Source: Streptomyces nojiriensis
GTDB taxonomy: Bacteria; Actinomycetota; Actinomycetes; Streptomycetales; Streptomycetaceae
DNA: 64,000 bases
Direction of reading: 5' to 3'
Assembly (NCBI RefSeq): GCF_017639205.1
Contig: NZ_CP071139.1
Span: 6,447,501-6,511,500, forward strand
Part shown: in pieces, positions 57,994 to 64,000 of the stretch
Layout of the letters: every line of letters begins with the position of its first letter
How positions within the stretch are numbered: the first letter of the stretch is position 1
Made by a program: the position numbers and the translations under genes
The notes under the pieces: model-generated
Seen by the model: only the letters and a program-made list of their open reading frames with translations
Told to the model about the DNA's origin: nothing
The model's database searches: none

Positions 57994-58896
57994 CTACAAC
58001 CAGGCCGCGAACTCCAGCAGCAGCTCCGCGTCGCGGCGCCGCCCGGCGGCCAGGGCGCGGTTGCCCGACTCCACCGCCCGGAACAGCGTCCAGCCCCGCA
58101 GCCGCTCCCGGTCCACGTCCAGCGCGTCCGCCAGCTTGTTCACCCGGCGCCGGGCCCCCGCCGCCCCCGCCGAGGAGGCCACCTGGTCCTCCAGCCGGTC
58201 CCGGACCAGCCGCGCCAGGTCGTACGCCCGCTCGCCGACCAGCGGATCGGGGCCCACCGTCAGCCACGGAGCCCGCTCGCCCGCCAGCACCTTGCCCTGC
58301 CGGAAGTTCCCGTGCAGCAGCAGCTCCTCCGGCGGGGCCGCAGCCAGCTCCGCCCGCATCGCCAGCGCCGTGTCCGCCAGGGCCCGGGTCTCCGCCGGGG
58401 CCGCCCGCAGGGCCGCCGACTGCCCCTCGGTGCGCTCCGCCACCGTCTCCCACCCGTGCCCGGCCGGCGGCGCCACCCACAGCCTGCGCAGCGTGCCGCT
58501 CGCCTCCAGCAGGGCCTTGGCCTCCGGCAGCGACCGCAGCGACACCTCCGGGTGCAGCCGCTCCAGCAGCAGCGCCCCGTCGTCGTCGTGGTGCCGGGTG
58601 TCGAGGACCCGTACGGCCCCGAAACCGCCCCAGTGGGCCAGCGCGGCCAGCTCGCGGTCGGGCCGGGCGTGCGGGGGCGCCAGTTTCAGCGCGGCCGGGG
58701 TCCCGTCGGCGTACGCGACGAGGACCACCAGGCTGCTGCGGCCGCCCGGGGCCTGCACCCGCCGGGCCTCCACCCCGCGCCGGGACAGCGCGGCCTCGGT
58801 GAGTCGGGGCAACTGCCCCAGCCAGTCCGCGTCCTGCGCCGTTTCCGGCATCTCGCCGAGCGCCCGTACAAGCCGCTGCGGCGGTTCGAAAGCCAT
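57994..58896 (-). CDS. Aminoglycoside/hydroxyurea phosphotransferase-like protein, catalytic residues lost
   Basis: 300 residues with the fold of antibiotic phosphotransferases. The N-lobe has GRSSLVVLVAYADGTPAALKL with the ATP lysine near residue 70. In active members the catalytic loop is HGDLHxGNVL and the metal loop is xDPKG. Here they read LLHGNFRQGKVL (Asp to Asn, Asn to Lys) and TVGPDPLVGERAYDLARL (the metal Asp of DPKG is Gly). Three key residues are thus changed while the fold and the following GERAYDLA helix are kept, suggesting a pseudokinase. It is between slipin and a ferritin-like protein. Confidence 0.88.
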   Translation of the reverse strand: MAFEPPQRLVRALGEMPETAQDADWLGQLPRLTEAALSRRGVEARRVQAPGGRSSLVVLVAYADGTPAALKLAPPHARPDRELAALAHWGGFGAVRVLDTRHHDDDGALLLERLHPEVSLRSLPEAKALLEASGTLRRLWVAPPAGHGWETVAERTEGQSAALRAAPAETRALADTALAMRAELAAAPPEELLLHGNFRQGKVLAGERAPWLTVGPDPLVGERAYDLARLVRDRLEDQVASSAGAAGARRRVNKLADALDVDRERLRGWTLFRAVESGNRALAAGRRRDAELLLEFAAWL

Positions 58897-58912
58897 GCGT
58901 GCGTGGTCCCTT

Positions 58913-59380
58913 TCAGCTGTGCTGGGCCCGTTGCGCCTCGTCAGCGCGTTCCGTGAGCCCAGGGAAGGCTACGCCGACACCACGCCAGCGTGCCGCGCGC
59001 ACTGCCGCCGCGCTCAGCGCGTCGGCCGCCTCGCGGCGCAGCGGACCCTCCGCCGCGCGCACCAGATCGGAGTACGCGCCGGCCACCCGGTCCTCGATCT
59101 CGGCGGCCAGCCGCTCGGCGTCGGCCGGCGTGCGCACCTCGAACGGCAGGGCGTACGCGGCCTCCGCGGGCCGGGGCGCACCGCCCAGCTCCCGTACGGT
59201 CCGGGCGAGCGCGTCGCGCCGCGCGAGGTGGCCGCCGTACGACTCCCGGGCCTGCGTGGCGCGGGCGCCGGAGGTCCGGGCGCCGATCACCCCGTAGCCG
59301 TACGCGGCGGCGTGCTCGGCGGCGAGCGCGGCCTGGGCGGCCTCCAGGGCCCGGCCGGCGGGGGAGGGTTCGGGCTTCAC
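58913..59380 (-). CDS. Ferritin-like DUF4439 protein
   Basis: 155 residues, all-helical. It begins GRALEAAQAALAAEHAAAYGYGVIGART, typical of DUF4439, with the glutamate and histidine of a possible metal site in AAEHAAAYGYG and a second helix RESYGGHLARRDALARTV. Ferritin-like function is a family inference; no full di-iron motif (ExxH twice) is convincing. It starts at GTG 59380, overlapping the stop of the upstream lipoprotein (GTGA), so the two are expressed together. Confidence 0.87.
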   Translation of the reverse strand: MKPEPSPAGRALEAAQAALAAEHAAAYGYGVIGARTSGARATQARESYGGHLARRDALARTVRELGGAPRPAEAAYALPFEVRTPADAERLAAEIEDRVAGAYSDLVRAAEGPLRREAADALSAAAVRAARWRGVGVAFPGLTERADEAQRAQHS

Positions 59381-59919
59381 GAGGTGGCTCCGGGGTTCGA
59401 GGTCAGCAGGTACGCGTGTACGGCGCCGCAGGCGGCCACCGAGGCCAGCAGCCGGGCCAGCTCCCCGGGGGCCCCGGCCAGGTCGATGGTCCGGGACTCG
59501 GACAGGCTGCGCTCGGCGTCGGCGAGCGCGGTCAGGGCCTCGTCGGGCTTCGGCGGTACCGGCTCGCCGCTCGCCGCGGGCGCGGCGGCCCCCGTACCGC
59601 CGGAGGGGGACGGGACGGGGGGCGGCGGGGCCGAAGGGGTGGGGGACAGGGCCGCGGTGTGGGCGGCGACGGCGGCGCGCAGCGGAGCGAGCCGCGCGGC
59701 CAGGGCCGGATGGGCGGTCGCCGTGGCGTCGTAACGCTCCAGCAGTCGCGTACTGTCACGAACGGCTGCCTCCCGCATCCGCCGTTCGGGTGGAATCGTG
59801 GGGGCGACGTCGGCCGCGCGGCCGTCGGAGCACCCGGTCAGCAGCGCGGCGCCGGCCGCGCCGGCCGCACCGGCGAGCAGGCTCCTGCGCGAGGGTCTCG
59901 AAGGCAGAGTCCAGGACAC
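59377..59919 (-). CDS. Twin-arginine lipoprotein, unknown function
   Basis: 180 residues. The N-terminus RPSRRSLLAGAAGAAGAALLTGCSD is a Tat-type signal (RRSLLAG) with lipobox LTGC (lipidated cysteine near residue 32). A mid-region rich in Pro and Ser (residues 95-125) separates two alanine-rich helical parts. The C-terminal part (RLLASVAACGAVHAYLLTS) resembles DUF4439-associated helices. I cannot name a function. GTG 59919 follows GGAGG by eight bases. It is translationally coupled to the ferritin-like gene and lies divergently from rimP. Confidence 0.82.
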   Translation of the reverse strand: MSWTLPSRPSRRSLLAGAAGAAGAALLTGCSDGRAADVAPTIPPERRMREAAVRDSTRLLERYDATATAHPALAARLAPLRAAVAAHTAALSPTPSAPPPPVPSPSGGTGAAAPAASGEPVPPKPDEALTALADAERSLSESRTIDLAGAPGELARLLASVAACGAVHAYLLTSNPGATS

Positions 59920-60086
59920 GGCGACGTCCTCCGGGTGATGGCGGGGCTGATGGCGGGGCAGGGTGTGATCACGGTACCCGGGGCCTTGTCCACAGGGCGG
60001 ACGGCAACACCCTCCGACACCGGATACCCTTTGACCTGACACACGACGGAAACCACAACAGCACACGCGGCCGAGGAGTCACCCGG

Positions 60087-60599
60087 ATGAGCACCACCCA
60101 GAGCGACAGGCTGCGCGGACTGCTGAAGCCGCTCGTCGCCGCCAAGGGCCTGGACCTCGAAGAGATCGAGATGACGCGGGCGGGCAAGCGCCGGATGCTG
60201 CGGATCATCGTGGACTCCGACGAGGGCGTGGAGCTGGACGCGTGTGCCGAGCTGAGTCGCGAGGTCTCCGACAAGCTCGACGAAACCGATGTGATGGGTG
60301 AGGACGAGTACGTCCTCGAAGTCAGCTCGCCGGGCGCCGACCGCCCGCTGACCGAGCACCGTCACTACGTACGGGCCGTCGGCCGCCTCGTGAAGTTCCA
60401 GCTGTCCGCCGAGGGCGAGAAGGGTGCCGGGGAACTGGTCGCCCGGATCCTCGGCGTCGACGACGAGGGCCTGGACCTCGAAGTACCGGGCGTGAAGGGC
60501 CGCAAGGCGACCGCCCGGCGTATCGCATTCACCGACATCGCCAAGGCGCGTGTCGAGATCGAGTTCAACCGCAAGGACAAGAAGGAAGAGGAGGCGTAG
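60087..60599 (+). CDS. rimP: Ribosome maturation factor RimP
   Basis: 170 residues. The N-terminal alpha/beta domain (MSTTQSDRLRGLLKPLVAA then GLDLEEIEMTRAGKRRMLRI) is followed by VSSPGADRPLTEHRHYVRAV, the family hallmark, and an SH3-like C-terminal domain. RimP binds the 30S precursor and aids late assembly. The ATG at 60087 follows GAGGAG. It leads the rimP-nusA pair (2-base gap between them) and, by convention, ylxR and infB after that. Confidence 0.96.
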   Translation: MSTTQSDRLRGLLKPLVAAKGLDLEEIEMTRAGKRRMLRIIVDSDEGVELDACAELSREVSDKLDETDVMGEDEYVLEVSSPGADRPLTEHRHYVRAVGRLVKFQLSAEGEKGAGELVARILGVDDEGLDLEVPGVKGRKATARRIAFTDIAKARVEIEFNRKDKKEEEA

Positions 60600-60601
60600 C
60601 C

Positions 60602-61612
60602 GTGGACATCGACATGAGTGCCCTGCGGGGTCTGGTCCGGGAGAAGGAGATCTCCTTCGACCTGCTCGTCGAGGCGATCGAGTCGGCCCTCCTCATCGCG
60701 TACCACCGGACCGAGGGGAGCTTCCGCCGCGCTCGCGTCGTGCTGGACCGCACCAACGGTCACGTGGTCGTGTGGGCGACGGAAGACCCGAGGGATCTCG
60801 AAGAGGGCCAGGAGCCCAAGGAGTTCGACGACACCCCGTCGGACTTCGGCCGGATCGCCGCGACGACCGCCAAGCAGGTGATCCTGCAGCGTCTGCGCGA
60901 CGCCGAGGACGACCTGACCTTCGGCGAGTTCGCCGGCCGGGAGGGCGACGTCATCACCGGCGTCGTCCAGCAGGGCAAGGACCCCAAGAACGTCCTCGTC
61001 GACATCGGCAAGCTGGAGGCCATCCTGCCCGTGCAGGAGCAGGTCCCCGGTGAGGAGTACACGCACGGTCTGCGCCTGAAGGCGTACGTCGTGCGGGTGG
61101 CGAAGGGTGTCCGCGGTCCGTCGGTGACCCTCTCGCGCACCCACCCGAACCTCGTGAAGAAGCTCTTCTCGCTGGAGGTCCCGGAGATCGCCGACGGCAG
61201 CGTCGAGATCTCGGCGATCGCCCGTGAGGCCGGTCACCGCACCAAGATCGCCGTCCGGTCCACCCGTTCGGGTCTGAACCCGAAGGGCGCCTGCATCGGC
61301 CCGATGGGCAGCCGCGTGCGCAACGTGATGGCCGAACTGCACGGCGAGAAGATCGACATCGTCGACTGGTCGGACGACCCGGCGGAGATGGTCGCGAACG
61401 CGCTGTCACCCGCCCGGGTGAGCAAGGTCGAGGTCGTCGACTGGGACTCCCGCTCCGCCCGGGTGACCGTGCCGGACTACCAGCTGTCGCTGGCCATCGG
61501 CAAGGAGGGCCAGAACGCCCGCCTCGCCGCGCGGCTCACCGGCTGGCGCATCGACATCCGTCCCGACACCGAGGCGTCCCCGGACGCCGACCGGGACCGG
61601 GGCGGGGAATAA
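60602..61612 (+). CDS. nusA: Transcription termination/antitermination protein NusA
   Basis: 336 residues, the short actinobacterial form lacking the acidic C-terminal repeats of enterobacteria. The N-terminal RNA polymerase-binding domain starts VDIDMSALRGLVREKEISFD. An S1 domain follows (GDVITGVVQQGKDPKNVLVDIGKL, about residues 115-190), then two KH domains (REAGHRTKIAVRS, GACIGPMGSRVRNVMAEL; and SLAIGKEGQNARLAARL). It controls pausing and termination. The start is GTG 60602, two bases after rimP. A strong hairpin lies at 61618-61643 behind it. Confidence 0.97.
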   Translation: MDIDMSALRGLVREKEISFDLLVEAIESALLIAYHRTEGSFRRARVVLDRTNGHVVVWATEDPRDLEEGQEPKEFDDTPSDFGRIAATTAKQVILQRLRDAEDDLTFGEFAGREGDVITGVVQQGKDPKNVLVDIGKLEAILPVQEQVPGEEYTHGLRLKAYVVRVAKGVRGPSVTLSRTHPNLVKKLFSLEVPEIADGSVEISAIAREAGHRTKIAVRSTRSGLNPKGACIGPMGSRVRNVMAELHGEKIDIVDWSDDPAEMVANALSPARVSKVEVVDWDSRSARVTVPDYQLSLAIGKEGQNARLAARLTGWRIDIRPDTEASPDADRDRGGE

Positions 61613-61617
61613 ACCGG

Positions 61618-61643
61618 TACCGTCCGGGCTTGCCCGGACGGTA
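61618..61643 (+). terminator. Hairpin after nusA
   Basis: TACCGTCCGGGC (61618-61629) pairs perfectly with GCCCGGACGGTA (61632-61643). The stem would end in a GGG-CTTG-CCC loop. It begins six bases after the nusA stop, in front of ylxR and infB, and could end or attenuate transcription from the rimP-nusA side. Confidence 0.7.
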
Positions 61644-61757
61644 GACAGGGTGCACGGCCGCTGCCGAGGCGGCGGATACAAGACAACACAACAGCCGTTC
61701 GATCTTTCCCCCGCGACTTGTCGGGAGAGAGGTCGGTGCGGGGAGGTAGACTTAGGC

Positions 61758-62045
61758 GTGTCTGGCCGGACGCAAGCCCGCGCATGCCCCGAACGCACCT
61801 GTGTGGGGTGCCGGGAGCGAGCGGCCAAGAACGATCTGCTGCGCGTCGTGGCGGATGGGGACGCATGCGTCCCCGATCCACGCGGTACGCGGCCGGGACG
61901 GGGTGCTTATGTGCACCCCGCCGTGGTCTGCCTCGACCAGGCGGTCCGCCGTCGTGCGTTCCCCCGGGCCCTTCGGTCCGCCGGAGCGCTCGACACGGAG
62001 AACCTGCGCAAAGCCGTGGCCCCTGAGGCCGGGGCCACACCGTAA
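61758..62045 (+). CDS. ylxR: YlxR/DUF448-family RNA-binding protein
   Basis: 95 residues: VSGRTQARACPERTCVGCRERAAKNDLL at the start with the CxxxxxCxxC pattern and basic face typical of YlxR. Then come RGTRPGRGAYVHPAVVCLDQAV and RRRAFPRALRSAGALD. In other bacteria YlxR (RnpM) binds the RNase P RNA or affects transcription. I selected GTG 61758; a longer frame starts at 61650 but lacks family sequence. GGGAGG (61741-61746) is 11 bases upstream, and TAGACT (61747-61752) could be a -10 box that would give a leaderless transcript. infB starts 149 bases later. Confidence 0.9.
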   Translation: MSGRTQARACPERTCVGCRERAAKNDLLRVVADGDACVPDPRGTRPGRGAYVHPAVVCLDQAVRRRAFPRALRSAGALDTENLRKAVAPEAGATP

Positions 62046-62112
62046 AGAAGTAGTACGGCACGGATAACCGTGCGGTCAGGTACCTCGCGAGTTGGAAGTA
62101 GGTCGAGATTGC

Positions 62113-62145
62113 GATGAGCACTCGATGAGTACGCGATGAGTACGC
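62113..62145 (+). repeat. Three 11-base tandem repeats in the infB leader
   Basis: GATGAGCACTC (62113-62123), GATGAGTACGC (62124-62134) and GATGAGTACGC (62135-62145) follow each other without gap, and CCATGAAGTAG continues the ATGA spacing. Each contains ATGAG. They lie 49 bases before the infB start codon. Confidence 0.8.
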
Positions 62146-62160
62146 CCATGAAGTAGCGAC

Positions 62161-62180
62161 GGTCCGGCGTAACCCGGACC
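62161..62180 (+). promoter_or_regulatory. Hairpin beside the infB ribosome binding site
   Basis: GGTCCGG (62161-62167) pairs with CCGGACC (62174-62180) around CGTAAC, and the AAAGGAGC ribosome binding site begins three bases later. The arrangement could hide or expose the site. Confidence 0.45.
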
Positions 62181-62193
62181 TAAAAGGAGCGAA

Positions 62194-64000
62194 GTGGCTA
62201 AGGTCCGGGTATACGAACTCGCCAAGGAGTTCGGGGTGGAGAGCAAGGTCGTCATGGCCAAGCTCCAAGAACTCGGTGAATTCGTCCGTTCGGCGTCCTC
62301 GACGATCGAGGCGCCGGTTGTACGCAAGTTGACTGACGCACTGCAGGGGCCCGGCGGCAACGCCGGCAAGTCCGCTGCGAAGCCCGGCGCGCCCCGCAAG
62401 GCCGCGCCCGCCAAGCCCGCAGCGCCCTCCCCGGCCGCTGCGGCACGTCCCGCTGCCCCGAAGCCCGGTGCACCGGCCCCCAAGCCGGTCGTCGCCGAGG
62501 CTCCGGCCGCAAGCACCCCGGTGACTCCGGCCGCCTCCGGCCCGCGTCCCGGCCCGAAGGCTCCGGCCGCCCCGAAGCCCGCTCCGGCGGCGCCCGTGGC
62601 GACCGAGTTCTCCGCGCCTCCGGCGGCCCCGGCCGCCCCGGCGCGCACCGAGCGTCCCGCCGCGGCTCCCGGCCCCCGTCCGGCGCAGCAGCGTCCGGCC
62701 CAGGGTCAGGGCGGCCAGGGCGGTGCCCGTCCCGGCGCCCCGCGCCCGGCCGGCGCCACCCCCGGTGCCCAGACGCAGCGTCCCGCCGGAGCCCCCGGCT
62801 CCCAGGCGCCGCGTCCGCAGGGTGCCCGTCCGGCGGGTCCCCGTCCGGGCAACAACCCCTTCACCTCCGGCGGCTCCACCGGAATGGCGCGCCCCCAGGC
62901 GCCCCGTCCGGCCGGCGCGCCCCGTCCCGGTGCCCCCGGCGCCGGTGGCGGCCAGGGTGCTCCCCGCCCGCAGGGTGGTCCCGGTGGCGCTCCGCGTCCG
63001 CAGGGTCCCGGCGGCGCCCGTCCGACCCCGGGCGGCATGCCGCGTCCGCAGGGCGGCGCCCCGCGTCCCGGTGGTGCTCCCGGTGGTAACCGTCCGAACC
63101 CGGGCATGATGCCGCAGCGTCCCGCTGCCGGTGGTCCCGGTCCCCGTCCCGGTGGCGGCCCCGGTGGCCGTGGTCCCGGTGCGGGCGGCGCAGGTCGTCC
63201 CGGCGGTGCCGGTCGTCCCGCGGGCGGCGGCTTCGCCGGTCGTCCGGCCGGTCCGGGCTCGCGTCCCGGCGGCGGTGGCGGCTTCGGCGGCCCGCGTCCC
63301 GGTGGCGGCGGCTTCGGCGGCGGTCCGGCCGGTGCCGGTGGCGGCGGTCGTCCCGGCTTCGGTGGTCGTCCCGGTGGTCCCGGTGCCCGTGGTGGCACGC
63401 AGGGCGCCTTCGGCCGTCCCGGTGGTCCGGCCCGTCGTGGTCGCAAGTCCAAGCGTCAGAGGCGCCAGGAGTACGAGGCCATGCAGGCCCCGTCCGTCGG
63501 CGGCGTGATGCTGCCGCGCGGTGGCGGCGAGACCGTGCGCCTGTCGCGCGGTGCCTCCCTCACCGACTTCGCGGAGAAGATCAACGCCAACCCGGCGTCG
63601 CTCGTCGCCGTGATGATGAACCTCGGCGAGATGGTCACTGCCACGCAGTCCGTCTCCGACGAGACGCTCGAGATGCTGGCCGGCGAGATGAACTACGTCG
63701 TCCAGATCGTCAGCCCGGAGGAAGAGGACCGCGAGCTCCTCGAGGGCTTCGACATCGAGTTCGGCGAGGACGAGGGCGGCGAGGAATACCTCATGCCGCG
63801 TCCGCCGGTCGTGACCGTCATGGGTCACGTCGACCACGGTAAGACCCGACTGCTCGACGCCATCCGCAAGACGAACGTCGTTGCGGGCGAGGCCGGCGGC
63901 ATCACGCAGCACATCGGTGCGTACCAGGTCACCACCCAGGTCAACGACGAAGACCGCAAGATCACCTTCATCGACACCCCGGGTCACGAGGCGTTCACCG
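62194..64000 (+). CDS. infB: Translation initiation factor IF-2, N-terminal part (3' end outside window)
   Basis: GTG 62194 follows AAAGGAGC and begins VAKVRVYELAKEFGVESKVV, the first IF2 N-terminal domain. A long disordered region rich in Pro, Ala, Gly and Arg covers about residues 50-420. It includes RPGGG-like runs and ends in the basic stretch RRGRKSKRQRRQEYE. A second IF2_N domain follows (LPRGGGETVRLSRGASLTDF). The GTPase domain opens with VTVMGHVDHGKTRLLDAI (G1) and GGITQHIGAYQV (switch) and reaches DTPGHEAF (G3) at the window end. It guides initiator tRNA to the ribosome. 602 codons are visible. Confidence 0.97.
   Translation, partial: MAKVRVYELAKEFGVESKVVMAKLQELGEFVRSASSTIEAPVVRKLTDALQGPGGNAGKSAAKPGAPRKAAPAKPAAPSPAAAARPAAPKPGAPAPKPVVAEAPAASTPVTPAASGPRPGPKAPAAPKPAPAAPVATEFSAPPAAPAAPARTERPAAAPGPRPAQQRPAQGQGGQGGARPGAPRPAGATPGAQTQRPAGAPGSQAPRPQGARPAGPRPGNNPFTSGGSTGMARPQAPRPAGAPRPGAPGAGGGQGAPRPQGGPGGAPRPQGPGGARPTPGGMPRPQGGAPRPGGAPGGNRPNPGMMPQRPAAGGPGPRPGGGPGGRGPGAGGAGRPGGAGRPAGGGFAGRPAGPGSRPGGGGGFGGPRPGGGGFGGGPAGAGGGGRPGFGGRPGGPGARGGTQGAFGRPGGPARRGRKSKRQRRQEYEAMQAPSVGGVMLPRGGGETVRLSRGASLTDFAEKINANPASLVAVMMNLGEMVTATQSVSDETLEMLAGEMNYVVQIVSPEEEDRELLEGFDIEFGEDEGGEEYLMPRPPVVTVMGHVDHGKTRLLDAIRKTNVVAGEAGGITQHIGAYQVTTQVNDEDRKITFIDTPGHEAFT

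Noticed and set aside
62650..63460. Tandem repeat array in infB
   Set aside because: GC-rich periodicity comes from the disordered Pro/Gly/Arg region normal for actinobacterial IF-2.
61477..63987. Long minus-strand ORF opposite nusA, ylxR and infB
   Set aside because: Low-complexity Thr/Gly/Arg sequence produced by the repetitive infB reading frame; no start signal or homology.

Overview
This window is a high-GC (about 72%) actinobacterial chromosome segment. GTG starts, near-universal G/C third positions, twin-arginine lipoproteins and the core order cdsA-rlmN ... dxr-rseP-ispG ... proS ... rimP-nusA-ylxR-infB all point to Streptomyces. It reads as vertically inherited core chromosome. The only mobile element I can support is one small inverted-repeat (MITE-like) insertion.

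Layout. 1-6 kb: the end of cdsA, rlmN, then a TPP riboswitch controlling a thiamine-type ABC transporter (thiB-thiP-thiQ). 6-9 kb, minus strand: a ferredoxin / ferredoxin reductase / cytochrome P450 cassette whose reductase end carries a 20-bp tandem duplication. 9-14 kb: membrane proteins, a LOG-type nucleotide-binding protein and an ABC ATPase/permease pair. 14-19 kb: a polyamine-type module (aminotransferase, Lrp regulator, aldehyde dehydrogenase, solitary binding protein). 19-25 kb: a serine hydrolase, a NarL-type two-component pair, a phosphodiesterase, a deaminase of the adenosine/aminodeoxyfutalosine family and a DUF4190 protein. 25-27.7 kb, all minus strand: a NADAR protein, three tandem Y-RNA-like noncoding RNAs and a Ro60/TROVE protein. 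27.8-35.2 kb: a second polyamine module (aldehyde dehydrogenase, complete PotABCD-type transporter, FAD oxidoreductase) ending in the MITE. 35-46 kb: a chitinase, a PAP2 phosphatase, gabT, a VirD4-like membrane ATPase, a PucR regulator and another aldehyde dehydrogenase. 46-64 kb: an acyl-CoA dehydrogenase, isoprenoid genes (dxr, ispG) around a site-2 protease, two acetyltransferases, proS, a slipin, a degenerate phosphotransferase and the rimP-nusA-ylxR-infB translation/transcription cluster. infB runs off the right edge.

How the genes work together. The aminotransferases, aldehyde dehydrogenases, transporter, FAD oxidoreductase and GabT spread over 14-46 kb would together take up putrescine-like amines, oxidise them through aminoaldehydes to GABA-type acids and pass them to succinate. 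At least two regulators (Lrp and PucR) lie among them.

The most striking feature is the 26.67-27.06 kb stretch upstream of the Ro60 gene. Three RNAs share a fixed internal-loop sequence inside outer helices that differ in sequence but remain paired. Two of them contain circularly permuted tRNA modules, and the first keeps every arm of a tRNA, including a seven-base CAU anticodon-type loop. Bacterial Y RNAs with tRNA mimicry are a known family; this tandem, structurally graded set beside a NADAR gene is what I consider most worth pursuing.
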